From NCBI RefSeq assembly GCF_000717175.1, contig NZ_JNYD01000001.1, positions 372,001 to 436,000 of the forward strand: a stretch of DNA of 64,000 nucleotides, read 5' to 3'. The stretch comes from Pseudonocardia autotrophica. Lineage in GTDB: Bacteria; Actinomycetota; Actinomycetes; Mycobacteriales; Pseudonocardiaceae. Positions 18,467 to 26,968 of the stretch are shown in pieces; within the stretch, counting starts at the first letter, position 1; each line of letters starts with the position of its first letter. The notes beneath the pieces were generated by a model. That model saw only the letters and a list, made by a program, of their open reading frames with translations, did not search any database and was not told the DNA's origin. The translations under genes and the position numbers were made by a program.

Positions 18467-19525
18467 TCACGCCGCCACCTCCGGGTGCGCGGTCCCGTCC
18501 CGGCCGGGTACGCACGCCGTGCGCGCCGCGGTGCCGCCGACGAACTCGCGGAGGCACCCGGCGATCGCGGTGTGCGCCGCCGCGGTCGGGTGGAACGACT
18601 CCTGGAACAGGTGCCGGCCCGCCGTGTCGAGCGCGCCCTGGACGAGCGTCCGCGGATCGACGGTGAGCCGGCGCTGCCACTCGTCGCGCAGCGGGCCCGT
18701 GCACGCCTCGCGCCCCTCGGCGAGCCGCGTGAGGTCGAGGAACCGCGCGCCCACCCGCTCGGCCACCGCACCGATGGTGGCGGCGAGCTGCGGGAAGGCG
18801 TCGGTGCGCGCCCAGCCGGCGTCGGGCCGGGAGTACGGGCAGCCCTGGACGGCGTGCCAGGCCGGCATCGCCTCGCTGCCCGGCGCGGCGTAGGACAGCA
18901 GCACGAACGCGTAGCCGTCCGGCGGGTAGCCCGCCTCGGACATCGCCGCGCGGACGTCCCGGGCGGCCGCCTCGATCCGTGGCGCCACCGCCCCGAGCCG
19001 GTCGGCCCAGCCCGGGCCGACGGTCGTGCGGCACCCCGGCTCCCGCAGATCGAGGAAGGCCCGGATGCAGGCGACCGCGACGCCGGACAGGTCCGGCTCG
19101 TCGTTCGCGCCCACCTGCAGGGTCACCGCCCGCACCTGGTGCCGCCGCGCGACCTCCACCAGCCGCTGCGCCTGCGATCCCTCGGTGTGGTGCACCGCCG
19201 CGCCGAAGGCGACGTGCTCGGCACCCGCGCCGGAGCAGGCGAGGTTCACGGCGACCTCCGCCAGCGCGCTGCGGTGCACGTAGGCCGCGGGGGAGCGGTG
19301 GCACCAGTTCCCGCCCTCGCCGCGGGTGCCCGCCTCGTAGTCGCCGGCGCCCTCGCCGGAGGCCGCGCTGTCGCCCAGCGCGACGACCGCCGTCGGCCGT
19401 GGATCGGGTGGCACGCCGGCGGCCGAGGCCGGAGGGGCCGCCCCGACCGTGACCAGCGCGGTGAACAGGACGACCACCGGGAGCGAACGACGGCGGGGCG
19501 GCACGGGGAGCAGGTGGGTCGGCAC
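18467..19525 (-). CDS. Secreted SGNH/GDSL hydrolase
   Basis: A 352-aa secreted esterase/lipase-type enzyme. A signal peptide is clear (PPRRRSLPVVVLFTALVTVG, cleavage near ASA-AG). Block I is VVALGDSAASGEGAG with the serine nucleophile, block III is LQVGANDEPDL, and the C-terminal block V is SFHPTAAAHTAIA with the catalytic His. Six or more cysteines suggest disulfides outside the cell. Substrate is unknown. The GTG start is supported by TAACGT 7 nt upstream; longer open frame upstream lacks a signal peptide start. Confidence 0.87.
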   Translation of the reverse strand: MPTHLLPVPPRRRSLPVVVLFTALVTVGAAPPASAAGVPPDPRPTAVVALGDSAASGEGAGDYEAGTRGEGGNWCHRSPAAYVHRSALAEVAVNLACSGAGAEHVAFGAAVHHTEGSQAQRLVEVARRHQVRAVTLQVGANDEPDLSGVAVACIRAFLDLREPGCRTTVGPGWADRLGAVAPRIEAAARDVRAAMSEAGYPPDGYAFVLLSYAAPGSEAMPAWHAVQGCPYSRPDAGWARTDAFPQLAATIGAVAERVGARFLDLTRLAEGREACTGPLRDEWQRRLTVDPRTLVQGALDTAGRHLFQESFHPTAAAHTAIAGCLREFVGGTAARTACVPGRDGTAHPEVAA

Positions 19526-19532
19526 GCGGCGG

Positions 19533-19538
19533 ACGTTA
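19533..19538 (-). promoter_or_regulatory. -10 element of SGNH hydrolase gene (leaderless)
   Basis: TAACGT on the minus strand, 7 nt before the GTG at 19525. Confidence 0.55.
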
Positions 19539-19577
19539 GGAGCGCCGACGCCGCCGGTGGGGTCGTCGTCGCTCCGC

Positions 19578-19586
19578 TGTGGACAA
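19578..19586 (-). promoter_or_regulatory. DnaA-box-like 9-mer
   Basis: TTGTCCACA on the minus strand. One of two identical copies in the same gap. Confidence 0.4.
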
Positions 19587-19639
19587 CCCCGGTCCCGGGC
19601 ACGCGGAACCGCGGCCACGGGCCCGGCCGAGGGTCCTGC

Positions 19640-19648
19640 TGTGGACAA
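19640..19648 (-). promoter_or_regulatory. DnaA-box-like 9-mer
   Basis: TTGTCCACA on the minus strand, 62 bp from and in the same orientation as the first copy. Confidence 0.4.
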
Positions 19649-19818
19649 CCGCGTGCGGCCGGCCGGAACTGTCGGTGGGGCGTGCTCCGTCGCCCCCTCG
19701 GGGGAACCCCGGACCTTCTCCGGGCGTTGTCCGGAGGCACCCACCCCGCCGAGACGGCATCGTGAGGTGCAGGGCGGCGAGAACCGCCGCCGACCGGAAC
19801 GAGGAGCTCGACGAAACC

Positions 19819-20007
19819 ATGGCAACCACCCTCACCCGCCCGCGCAACGGCGCCGTGATCGCCGGTGTCTGCGCCGGCCTCGCGCAGCGCTTCGGCCTGA
19901 GCCCGTTCGTGGTGCGGCTGATCTTCCTGCTGTCCTGCCTGCTCCCGGGCCCGCAGTTCGTGATCTACATCGTGCTGTGGATCATCATGCCGAAGGCCCC
20001 CTACTGA
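19819..20007 (+). CDS. PspC-domain small membrane protein
   Basis: A 62-aa protein that is almost entirely one PspC domain: RNGAVIAGVCAGLAQRFGLSP followed by a hydrophobic hairpin (LIFLLSCLLPGPQFVIYIVLWIIMP). PspC proteins act in envelope-stress responses or as membrane anchors. It is short compared with E. coli PspC (about 120 aa), like many stand-alone actinobacterial copies. The ATG is preceded by GAGGAG about 14 nt upstream, which is rather far for a ribosome site. Role here is unknown. Confidence 0.85.
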   Translation: MATTLTRPRNGAVIAGVCAGLAQRFGLSPFVVRLIFLLSCLLPGPQFVIYIVLWIIMPKAPY

Positions 20008-20071
20008 TCGACCCGACAGTGATCGCCCCGGTGGCGGTCGACCGGGCAGGGGTGCGGTAGACACCCGGACC

Positions 20072-21568
20072 GTGTCCCGCACCCTGCTCACCGGCCTCCG
20101 GCTGCCCGACCGGCCCGGTCCCGTCGCGATCGAGACCGAGGCCGGTCGCGTCACCTGGACCGGTGAACCCGAGCAGGCCCGGGACCGGAGCGGTGCGCGC
20201 GTCGAGGACCTGGACGGGGTGCTGCTGACCTCGCCCTTCGTCGACGCGCACGTCCACGCGACGGCCTCCGGCCTCCTGCTCGACGGCCTGGACCTCACCC
20301 CCTGCGCGACCGCGGAGGAGGTCCTGGCCGCGGTGGCCGCGGCCGCGGGTGCCGCCCCGGCGTCGGCCGTCGTGTGGGGGCACGGCTGGGAGGAGGACCG
20401 CTGGTCCGGCGCCCCGCCCACCCGGGCGGAGCTGGATCGCGCCGCCGCGGGCCGGGCCGTCTACCTCAGCCGGATCGACGTCCACTCGGCCCTGGTGTCC
20501 ACCGCCCTGGTCGACCGGGCCCCGGGTGCCGTCCGGGCCGCGGGGTGGAGCCCGACCGGCCCGTTGAGCGCCGACGCCCACCACCACGTCCGCCGCGCCG
20601 CGCTCGCCGCCCTCGACCCCGCGCAGCGCCGCTCGGCCCAGCGCGCCTTCCTCGACCACGCCGCCGCCCACGGGGTGGCGGAGGTGCACGAGTGTGCCGG
20701 CCCGGAGATCTCCGGCCGCGCGGACCTGGCAGACCTGCTCGGGAGCGGGCACGGCGTGCACGTCGTCGGCTACTGGGGCGAGGCCGTCGACAGCCCGGAG
20801 GCCGCCGCCGCGCTCCGTGCAGGGACCGGCGCGCACGGCCTGGCGGGCGACCTCTTCGTCGACGGCTCGCTCGGCTCCCGCACGGCGGCGTTGCACACCC
20901 CGTACCGGGACGCCCCCGGCTGCACCGGCAACCGCTACGTCGAGCCGGAGACCCTGGCCGCGCACCTCACGGCCTGCACCCGCGCGGGGATCCAGGCGGG
21001 CTTCCACGTGATCGGCGAGGCCGCGGTCGAGGACGCCGTCGCCGCGCTGGAGGAGGCCGCCCGCCGGACCTCGCCCGCCGCGGTCCGCGCCGTCCGGCAC
21101 CGCCTCGAGCACCTGGAGATGGTCGACGCCGGCCAGGCGGCCCGGCTGGCGGCGCTCGGGGCCGTGGCCAGCGTCCAACCGCTCTTCGACGCCCTCTGGG
21201 GCGGCCCCGACGGCATGTACACCGCCCGGCTCGGGGCCGAGCGGGCCCGCGGCATGAACCCCTTCCGCGCGCTGGACGAGGCCGGCGTCGTGCTCGCCTT
21301 CGGCTCGGACTCCCCGGTCACCCCGCCGGACCCCTGGGCCGCGGTCCGCGCCGCAACCGCCCACCGCACCCCGTCGTCGTCGGTCGACGAGGCCACCGCC
21401 CTGGCCGCGCACACCGCCGGCGGCCGGCACGCCGCGGGCGGCTCCGGCACACCCGTTCCGGTGACCGGCGGCCCGGCCTCCTTCGCGCTCTGGGACGGCA
21501 CGGAGTGCCTGCGCACGGTGCGGGAGGGCCGGGTCCTGCACCGCACCGGGGGCGGACCCGAGGAGTGA
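20072..21568 (+). CDS. Amidohydrolase family protein (YtcJ/Amidohydro_3 type)
   Basis: A 498-aa metal-dependent hydrolase of the amidohydrolase superfamily. The N-terminal metal motif is FVDAHVHATASG (HxH); further signatures are GDLFVDGSLGSRTAALHTPY (typical of Amidohydro_3), HVIGEAAVEDAV, HRLEHLEMVDAGQ and the metal Asp in FGSDSPVTPPDPW. Family members hydrolyse exocyclic amides, formamides or similar bonds; the substrate here is unknown. The GTG start lacks a strong ribosome site. The PIG-L gene lies 185 nt downstream behind its own leader. Confidence 0.88.
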   Translation: MSRTLLTGLRLPDRPGPVAIETEAGRVTWTGEPEQARDRSGARVEDLDGVLLTSPFVDAHVHATASGLLLDGLDLTPCATAEEVLAAVAAAAGAAPASAVVWGHGWEEDRWSGAPPTRAELDRAAAGRAVYLSRIDVHSALVSTALVDRAPGAVRAAGWSPTGPLSADAHHHVRRAALAALDPAQRRSAQRAFLDHAAAHGVAEVHECAGPEISGRADLADLLGSGHGVHVVGYWGEAVDSPEAAAALRAGTGAHGLAGDLFVDGSLGSRTAALHTPYRDAPGCTGNRYVEPETLAAHLTACTRAGIQAGFHVIGEAAVEDAVAALEEAARRTSPAAVRAVRHRLEHLEMVDAGQAARLAALGAVASVQPLFDALWGGPDGMYTARLGAERARGMNPFRALDEAGVVLAFGSDSPVTPPDPWAAVRAATAHRTPSSSVDEATALAAHTAGGRHAAGGSGTPVPVTGGPASFALWDGTECLRTVREGRVLHRTGGGPEE

Positions 21569-21608
21569 CGTCGGGCGCCCCCGCTTCCGGCGGAGGGCAT
21601 CGGTCTGG

Positions 21609-21614
21609 CATCCT
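21609..21614 (+). promoter_or_regulatory. -10-like element of polycysteine leader
   Basis: CATCCT keeps the conserved second A and last T and lies 7 nt before the GTG of the leader peptide. Confidence 0.4.
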
Positions 21615-21621
21615 GTTGCGC

Positions 21622-21693
21622 GTGATCGACCGGACCGGCCGCCGCCCCCTCGTGGGTCGCTGCTGTCCGGGGTGTTGTCGCTGTTGCCGCTGA
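21622..21693 (+). CDS. Cysteine-rich leader peptide (23 aa, 6 Cys), putative attenuator
   Basis: A 23-codon frame starting at GTG that begins VIDRTGRRPLVGR and then encodes six cysteines in ten residues as three adjacent pairs (CC-PG-CC-R-CC-R), ending in TGA 60 nt before the PIG-L start. Cysteine is rare in this genome, so the cluster is striking. A -10-like box 7 nt upstream would make the transcript leaderless. Leaderless polycysteine short ORFs acting as cysteine-responsive attenuators are reported in mycobacteria; that this one works the same way is inference. A 10-bp hairpin overlaps the Cys codons. Confidence 0.6.
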   Translation: MIDRTGRRPLVGRCCPGCCRCCR

Positions 21694-21703
21694 CACCCCC
21701 GGA
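21666..21703 (+). promoter_or_regulatory. Putative attenuator hairpin over the Cys codons
   Basis: TCCGGGGTGT (21666-21675) pairs with ACACCCCCGGA (21693-21703) with one bulged C and a 17-nt loop that contains three of the six Cys codons. A ribosome stalled on Cys codons would open this stem. Confidence 0.5.
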
Positions 21704-21753
21704 ACCGTCCGCCCGCCGCACCTCCGCGGCCCGCACAGATCGCGATCACCTCC

Positions 21754-22572
21754 ATGACCGCTCCCGCGGCCCCTGTCCTGAACTCCGCCGTCTCCGCCGC
21801 CCCGGCGCTCGCCGAGCCGGACCTGCGCGGGCACACCGTCGTCGCCCTCCACCCGCACCCGGACGACGAGGCGATCTTCACCGGCATCACCCTGCGCCGC
21901 CTGGCCGACGCCGGCGCCCGGGTCGTGCTCGTCATGGCCACCGGCGGTGAGCTGGGCGGCTCCCGCCTCCCGCTGCGCCCCGGCGAGACCGTGCGGCAGC
22001 GCCGGCTCGCCGAGCTCGAGCACGCCGCCGAGCTGCTCGGCGTGGCCCGCCTCGTGCTCCTCGGCCGCCGCGACTCCGGCCTGCCCGGCGGCCCGGACAG
22101 CACCCACGCCCGCGCGCTCGCCGGCGCGGAGCCGCTCGCCCTGGCCAGCCGGCTCGCCGAGATCGTCGACGACGAGGGCGCCGGCACCCTGCTCGCGGAC
22201 GACGAGCTGGGCGTCTACGGCCACCCCGACCACCGGATGGCCGGCGTGGTCGGCACCATCGCCGCCGAGCTGACCGGCGCCGACTCCTACCTCGCGACGG
22301 TCGACCGCAACGGCCTCGGCCCGGACGGGCACCTCGTGCACGGCGCCGCCCGCGCCGCGTCGGTGCCCTTCGGCCGCGAGGGCGCCGAGATCGCGCTGAC
22401 CGTCGCCGGCGACGCCCGCCACCTCGCGGTCAAGCGGGCCGCGATCCTCGCGCACGCCAGCCAGGTCGACCCGGCCGCGCTCCCGGAGCACGACTTCGCC
22501 GCCGCCTACGGTCGCGAGTGGTTCCGCCGCACCGGTCCCGCGACGCGCCCGGGCGTCCTGGACCTCCTCTGA
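21754..22572 (+). CDS. PIG-L/LmbE-type zinc deacetylase
   Basis: A 272-aa N-acetylglucosaminyl deacetylase-fold enzyme. The zinc and catalytic motif is ALHPHPDDEAIFTG, with the third ligand in VYGHPDHRMAGVV. The group includes MshB and Mca, which act in mycothiol synthesis and in cleavage of mycothiol conjugates, as well as deacetylases of other amino sugars. The sequence is not a clear MshB. A cysteine-rich leader upstream hints at control by cysteine supply and so at a low-molecular-weight thiol role (inference). No Shine-Dalgarno precedes the ATG; instead the region carries two CACCTCC-like stretches. Confidence 0.85.
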   Translation: MTAPAAPVLNSAVSAAPALAEPDLRGHTVVALHPHPDDEAIFTGITLRRLADAGARVVLVMATGGELGGSRLPLRPGETVRQRRLAELEHAAELLGVARLVLLGRRDSGLPGGPDSTHARALAGAEPLALASRLAEIVDDEGAGTLLADDELGVYGHPDHRMAGVVGTIAAELTGADSYLATVDRNGLGPDGHLVHGAARAASVPFGREGAEIALTVAGDARHLAVKRAAILAHASQVDPAALPEHDFAAAYGREWFRRTGPATRPGVLDLL

Positions 22573-22594
22573 CAGCTCCGGCACGAGCGCGCCG

Positions 22595-22600
22595 TAGGCT
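22595..22600 (+). promoter_or_regulatory. -10 element of lnt (leaderless)
   Basis: TAGGCT with a 6-nt spacer to the lnt GTG. Confidence 0.55.
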
Positions 22601-22606
22601 CTCCCC

Positions 22607-24259
22607 GTGGCCGCTCCGACCGTCGACCCCGCGCAGGCCGGGTCCGCCCCCCGGGTCCCGCGGTCCACCCGGTCGCTGCAGCTGCTGGCCCGGGCGCTCC
22701 CGGCGATCGCCGCCGGAGTGGTGCTCTACCTGAGCTTCCCGCCGCGCGGGCTGTGGTGGCTGGCGCCGCCGGTGTTCGCGGTGCTCGGCGTGCTGCTGCG
22801 CGGGGTGCGCGCCCGGCGCGGGTTCCTGCTCGGTCTCCTGTTCGGCCTCGGCTTCCTGGTCCCGCTGCTGAGCTGGACCGGGAGCTTCGTCGGGGCGCTG
22901 CCGTGGCTGGCCCTGTGCCTCTTCGAGGCGCTCGCGTTCGGCCTCGCCGGTGCGGGGATGGCGGCGACGTCCCGGCTGCCCGCCGCGCCGCTCTGGGGCG
23001 CCGCCGTGTGGGTCGCCGCCGAGGCGCTGCGCAGCCGGGTCCCGTTCGGCGGCCTGCCCTGGGGGAGGGTGGGGTTCGGCCAGCCCGAGGGCCTCTTCCT
23101 GCCCGCGGCGTCGGTCGGCGGGGTGCCGCTGCTGTCGTTCGTCACCGTGCTCGCCGGGCTCGCGCTCGGCGAGCTCGTCCGGCGCCTGGTGCGCCGGGAG
23201 GTCCGCGCCGCGGTGGTACCGGCCGTCCTGCTGGTGATCGCGCTGGTGGCGGGCCCGGTGGCCGGGCTCGTCCCGGCGACCGTGAACGGCCCGTCGAAAT
23301 CGATCACCGTCGCCGCGATCCAGGGCAACGTGCCGCGGCTGGGTCTGGACTTCAACGCCCAGCGCCGCGCCGTGCTGGACAACCACGTCGAAGTCACCGA
23401 GCAGCTCGCGACCGACGTGGCGGCGGGCCGCCGGCCGCAGCCCGACGTCGTGATCTGGCCGGAGAACTCCTCCGACATCGACCCGTTCCGCAACGCCGAC
23501 GCCGCCGCCGTGATCTCCCGGGCCGCCGCCGCGATCAGGGCGCCGATCCTGGTCGGGTCGGTCCTGGTCAACTCCGACCGGACGGCCAGCAACGCGATCC
23601 TGGTGTGGGACCCGGTGCTGGGCCCGGTCGCGCGCAACGACAAGCGGCGGATCCAGCCCTTCGGCGAGTACATGCCGTGGCGGTCGTTCTTCCGGCTCTT
23701 CTCCAGCTACGTCGACCGTGCCGGCAACTTCGTCCCCGGTCCCGGTCCCGGCGTGCTGCAGGCCGGGGGCGCGGAGATCGGCATCGCGATCTGCTGGGAG
23801 ATCGCGTTCGACGACCTGGTGGCGGACAGCGTCTCGGCGGGTGCCACGATGCTCGCCGTCCCCAGCAACAACGCCACGTTCGGCCTGTCGGAGATGACGT
23901 ACCAGCAGCTGGCTATGTCCCGCGTGCGGGCGGTCGAGCACGACCGGCCCGTCGTGGTCGCGACCACCTCGGGGGTGAGCGCGACGATCACCCCGGAGGG
24001 CGCCGTGACCGGCAGTACCGGGCAGTTCGTGCCCGGAACCCTGGTCGCTGTCGAGTCGCTGGAGGACACGACTACGCTGGCCACTCGGCTGCGATCCGTG
24101 CCCGAGTGGGTGCTGACCGCAGTGGGAGTCATGGCGATCGGCGCCGCGCTGCTGGCCGGAAGGCGGGCACGCCGGGGTGCGGCCGCCGCGCAGGAGGGGG
24201 CGGGGCCCCGCAGGGGGCCCACGGAGGCCCCCCGGGCAGGAGAGGACGTCGATGGCTGA
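22607..24259 (+). CDS. lnt: Apolipoprotein N-acyltransferase
   Basis: A 550-aa membrane enzyme that adds the third acyl chain to the N-terminal Cys of lipoproteins. About six hydrophobic segments occupy residues 20-220, then a nitrilase-like domain with the catalytic triad: Glu in [13 protein letters not shown], Lys in [16 protein letters not shown] and Cys in [14 protein letters not shown] last membrane helix lies near residue 505. In M. tuberculosis the homologous domain is fused to Ppm1; here the two are separate genes overlapping by 8 nt. Confidence 0.95.
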   Translation: MAAPTVDPAQAGSAPRVPRSTRSLQLLARALPAIAAGVVLYLSFPPRGLWWLAPPVFAVLGVLLRGVRARRGFLLGLLFGLGFLVPLLSWTGSFVGALPWLALCLFEALAFGLAGAGMAATSRLPAAPLWGAAVWVAAEALRSRVPFGGLPWGRVGFGQPEGLFLPAASVGGVPLLSFVTVLAGLALGELVRRLVRREVRAAVVPAVLLVIALVAGPVAGLVPATVNGPSKSITVAAIQGNVPRLGLDFNAQRRAVLDNHVEVTEQLATDVAAGRRPQPDVVIWPENSSDIDPFRNADAAAVISRAAAAIRAPILVGSVLVNSDRTASNAILVWDPVLGPVARNDKRRIQPFGEYMPWRSFFRLFSSYVDRAGNFVPGPGPGVLQAGGAEIGIAICWEIAFDDLVADSVSAGATMLAVPSNNATFGLSEMTYQQLAMSRVRAVEHDRPVVVATTSGVSATITPEGAVTGSTGQFVPGTLVAVESLEDTTTLATRLRSVPEWVLTAVGVMAIGAALLAGRRARRGAAAAQEGAGPRRGPTEAPRAGEDVDG

Positions 24260-25043
24260 GCCCCCGGGACCGGTCCTGGTGGTCATCCCGACCTACGAGG
24301 AGCGGGAGAACCTCGGCCGGGTCGTCGCGCGGCTCAACGCGGCCGTGCCCGACGCGGACATCCTGGTCGTCGACGACGCCAGCCCGGACGGCACGGGCGA
24401 GCTCGCCGAGGAGATGGCGGCGAAGGACCCGCGGGTGCGCGTGCTGCACCGCGAGGGCAAGAACGGCCTCGGCGCCGCCTACCTCGCCGGTTTCCGGCAC
24501 GCCCTGAGCGGCGAGCACCAGGTCGTCGTCGAGATGGACGCGGACGGCTCGCACGCCCCCGAGGACCTGCCGGCCCTGCTGGCCGCGCTGGAGGAGGGCG
24601 CGGGCGCCGACCTCGTGCTCGGCTCCCGGTACGTGCCCGGCGGCGAGGTCGTCAACTGGCCCGCCCACCGCGAGTGGCTCTCCCGCGGCGCGAACCTGTA
24701 CGCGCGGCTGGCCCTGGGCGCGGACGTCCGCGACATCACCGCCGGCTACCGCGTCTACCGGCGGCAGGTGCTCGAGCAGCTCGACCTCGACTCGGTGATC
24801 TCGCAGGGCTACTGCTTCCAGATCGACCTCGCGTGGCGCGCGCTGCAGGCCGGCTTCCGCGTGGTCGAGGTGCCGATCACCTTCACGGAGCGGCAGATCG
24901 GCTCGTCGAAGATGGACGGCGCCGTGATGCTCGAGGCGTTCGTGAACGTCGCGCGGTGGGGCTTCGAGCACCGGTTCCGCCGGTTCCGCCCCGCCCGCGG
25001 CACCCGGGACACCGCAGCTGGCGAAGGCTCCGTCCGCGCCTGA
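24252..25043 (+). CDS. ppm1: Polyprenol monophosphomannose synthase
   Basis: A 263-aa GT2 family glycosyltransferase that makes polyprenyl-phosphate-mannose from GDP-mannose, the donor for lipoglycan and protein mannosylation outside the cell. It has [32 protein letters not shown], the DxD motif in [13 protein letters not shown], and [18 protein letters not shown], all typical of Dpm1/Ppm1. There is no membrane domain; tethering through the overlapping Lnt partner is possible, as in the split Ppm1/Ppm2 of other actinobacteria. The ATG was chosen over an upstream in-frame ATG because of alignment with the family. Confidence 0.93.
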   Translation: MAEPPGPVLVVIPTYEERENLGRVVARLNAAVPDADILVVDDASPDGTGELAEEMAAKDPRVRVLHREGKNGLGAAYLAGFRHALSGEHQVVVEMDADGSHAPEDLPALLAALEEGAGADLVLGSRYVPGGEVVNWPAHREWLSRGANLYARLALGADVRDITAGYRVYRRQVLEQLDLDSVISQGYCFQIDLAWRALQAGFRVVEVPITFTERQIGSSKMDGAVMLEAFVNVARWGFEHRFRRFRPARGTRDTAAGEGSVRA

Positions 25044-25047
25044 TCGT

Positions 25048-25053
25048 TAGGCT
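25048..25053 (+). promoter_or_regulatory. -10 element of phosphoribosyltransferase gene (leaderless)
   Basis: TAGGCT with a 6-nt spacer to the ATG at 25060. It starts 5 nt after the ppm1 stop. Confidence 0.5.
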
Positions 25054-25059
25054 CCGGCC

Positions 25060-25554
25060 ATGAGCGGTGCGGAGCGCGAGACGCTGACCTGGGACCTGTT
25101 CGGCACGGCCTCCCGCGAGCTGGCCGAGCAGATCGCCGACAGCGGCTACCGGCCGGACATCATCCTGTCGGTCGCGCGCGGCGGGCTGTTCGTGGCCGGC
25201 GCCCTCGGCTACGCGCTCAGCGTGAAGAACCTGCACGTCATGAACGTCGAGTTCTATACCGGCGTGGGGGAGCGGCTGCCGCTGCCGGTCATGCTGCCGC
25301 CCGTCCCCAACGTCGTCGACCTGTCGGGGGCGACGGTCCTCGTGGCGGACGATGTTGCCGACACCGGCGCCACGCTGAAGCTGGTGCGGGACTTCTGCGG
25401 CGAGCACGTGGCGGACGTCCGGTGCGCCGTCGTGTACGAGAAGCCGCAGAGCGAGGTGCGCTGCGAGTACGTCTGGCGGCACACCCCGCTCTGGATCAAC
25501 TTCCCCTGGTCGACGCTGCCCCCGGTCGTCCAGGCCGAGGTGCTCGACGCCTGA
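25060..25554 (+). CDS. Phosphoribosyltransferase domain protein
   Basis: A 164-aa type I PRTase. The PRPP-binding loop is VLVADDVADTGATLKLV, and IILSVARGGLFVAGALGYAL is the second conserved element. The end (YVWRHTPLWINFPWSTLPPVV) resembles xanthine-guanine/hypoxanthine-like PRTases of actinobacteria. It probably salvages a purine base, but the base is unknown. It has its own -10 box although it follows ppm1 by only 16 nt. Confidence 0.87.
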   Translation: MSGAERETLTWDLFGTASRELAEQIADSGYRPDIILSVARGGLFVAGALGYALSVKNLHVMNVEFYTGVGERLPLPVMLPPVPNVVDLSGATVLVADDVADTGATLKLVRDFCGEHVADVRCAVVYEKPQSEVRCEYVWRHTPLWINFPWSTLPPVVQAEVLDA

Positions 25555-25571
25555 GGCTCCCTAAAGGGGCC

Positions 25572-26864
25572 TCAGGGCGGCAGCGGCTCGTCCTTGGTCT
25601 CGTGCAGGAAGGGCAGCATGACGAGCCCGAGCAGGTACGCCGTCCCCATGTAGAGCGCGGCGCGGGAGACCCCGCCGAAGGTCGCGATGAGCGAGCCGGA
25701 CACGATCGGGCCGATCCACGCGATGAGCCGGGTGGCGTTGAAGACGAATCCGGTCGCGGTGGAGCGGACCGTCGAGCCGAACAGCTCCGGCAGGTAGATC
25801 GCGAACCAGGCGAAGCCACCGAGGGTGAAGGCACCGTTCACCAACGCGACCACCTGGAACGCCACGGGGCCGCCCCACCAGAGATAGGTGATCGGCGTCA
25901 TCACCAGGGAGCCGCCGAAGATGATCGCGACGAGCCACCGCCTGCCGAGGGCGTCGGCGACGAACCCGCTCGCGATGTAGCCCAGGATGGCCCCGACGTT
26001 GTAGAACACGACCGCCAGCGCACCCCAGCTCTCCGGGTGGGCGACTCCGCTCGCGCGGGCCAGCGGGACGGCGAACTGCGGGAGGAACGCCGACACCGCG
26101 TACCAGCCGATGATCGTGCCGAGGGACAGCACGAGCAGCACCAGGACGCGCCGACGGCTGACCGGGTCGGCGAAGAGCCTGTGCAGGGTGAACGTGCGCT
26201 TCTCGTGCGCCTGCTTCTCCGCCGCGACCGCGTCCTGCCAGCGTCGCGACTCCTCCAGGCGTCGCCGGATGTAGAGGACGAGGAAGGCGGGCGCGATCCC
26301 GATGACGAACATCCAGCGCCACGCCCCCGGACTCGATCCCTGGATGAGGAACCAGATCAGGGCGGCCAGCAGCGTGCCGAAACCGAACCCGGACTGCATG
26401 AACCCGGCGCCCTTGGCCCGCGCCCGGTCCGGCCAGGTCTCCTGCAGCAGGACCGTCCCGGTGGCCCACTCGCTGCCCATCGCGATGCCCGTGAGGATCC
26501 GGAAGGCGATCAGCATCTCGAACGACGTGCTCAGCGCCGTAAGACCGGTGAACAACGCGTAGCCGACGATCGCGAACAGCATGACCCGCCTGCGGCCGAC
26601 GTAGTCGGCGAGCACGCCTCCGACGAGCCCCCCGATGCCCCAGCCGAGCAGGGTCAACCCGATCGCGAGCCCGGAGTAGAACCCGATGCTGCCCCGCTGG
26701 TCCGCCGGCAGCAGCTGGGCCAGCGCGGGCGCCACCACCACGACGAGCGCCTGGGTCTCGTAGCCGTCGAAGGCCCATCCCGCGAACGTCGCGTAGAGGA
26801 CCCGACGGTGGTTGCGGTTCAGCCCCGCGTACCACGGGGTCCGCCGCGTCTCCACCTCGGCCAT
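25572..26864 (-). CDS. MFS transporter of the metabolite:H+ symporter type
   Basis: A 430-aa, 12-helix transporter. Signatures are WAFDGYETQALVVVVAPAL in helix 1, the loop 2-3 motif GVLADYVGRRRVMLF, GMGSEWATG-like GIAMGSEWATGTVLLQETWP, and RSTATGFVFNATRL late in the protein, as in sialate/aromatic-acid or dicarboxylate symporters. GAGGGGG precedes the ATG. It is divergent from an aconitase-family gene, which hints at uptake of a tri- or dicarboxylic acid (inference). An upstream in-frame start would add 25 residues without adding a recognisable feature. Confidence 0.85.
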   Translation of the reverse strand: MAEVETRRTPWYAGLNRNHRRVLYATFAGWAFDGYETQALVVVVAPALAQLLPADQRGSIGFYSGLAIGLTLLGWGIGGLVGGVLADYVGRRRVMLFAIVGYALFTGLTALSTSFEMLIAFRILTGIAMGSEWATGTVLLQETWPDRARAKGAGFMQSGFGFGTLLAALIWFLIQGSSPGAWRWMFVIGIAPAFLVLYIRRRLEESRRWQDAVAAEKQAHEKRTFTLHRLFADPVSRRRVLVLLVLSLGTIIGWYAVSAFLPQFAVPLARASGVAHPESWGALAVVFYNVGAILGYIASGFVADALGRRWLVAIIFGGSLVMTPITYLWWGGPVAFQVVALVNGAFTLGGFAWFAIYLPELFGSTVRSTATGFVFNATRLIAWIGPIVSGSLIATFGGVSRAALYMGTAYLLGLVMLPFLHETKDEPLPP

Positions 26865-26968
26865 GGCACCCCCTCGTGCTGGCGGCGAAGGGACCGGGTC
26901 TACCCGCCCCGTCGGGGCCTTACACCCTCCTCCCTGCACTCGGCGGCAAAGGTGAGCACGATGGCGTG

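Larger units (their letters stand above)
19526..19818. other. Divergent intergenic region with two DnaA-box-like 9-mers
   Basis: About 290 nt between the SGNH hydrolase and the PspC-like gene. It carries the SGNH promoter and two exact copies of TTGTCCACA on the minus strand at 19578-19586 and 19640-19648, matching the actinobacterial DnaA-box consensus. No gene could be supported in it. Confidence 0.5.
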
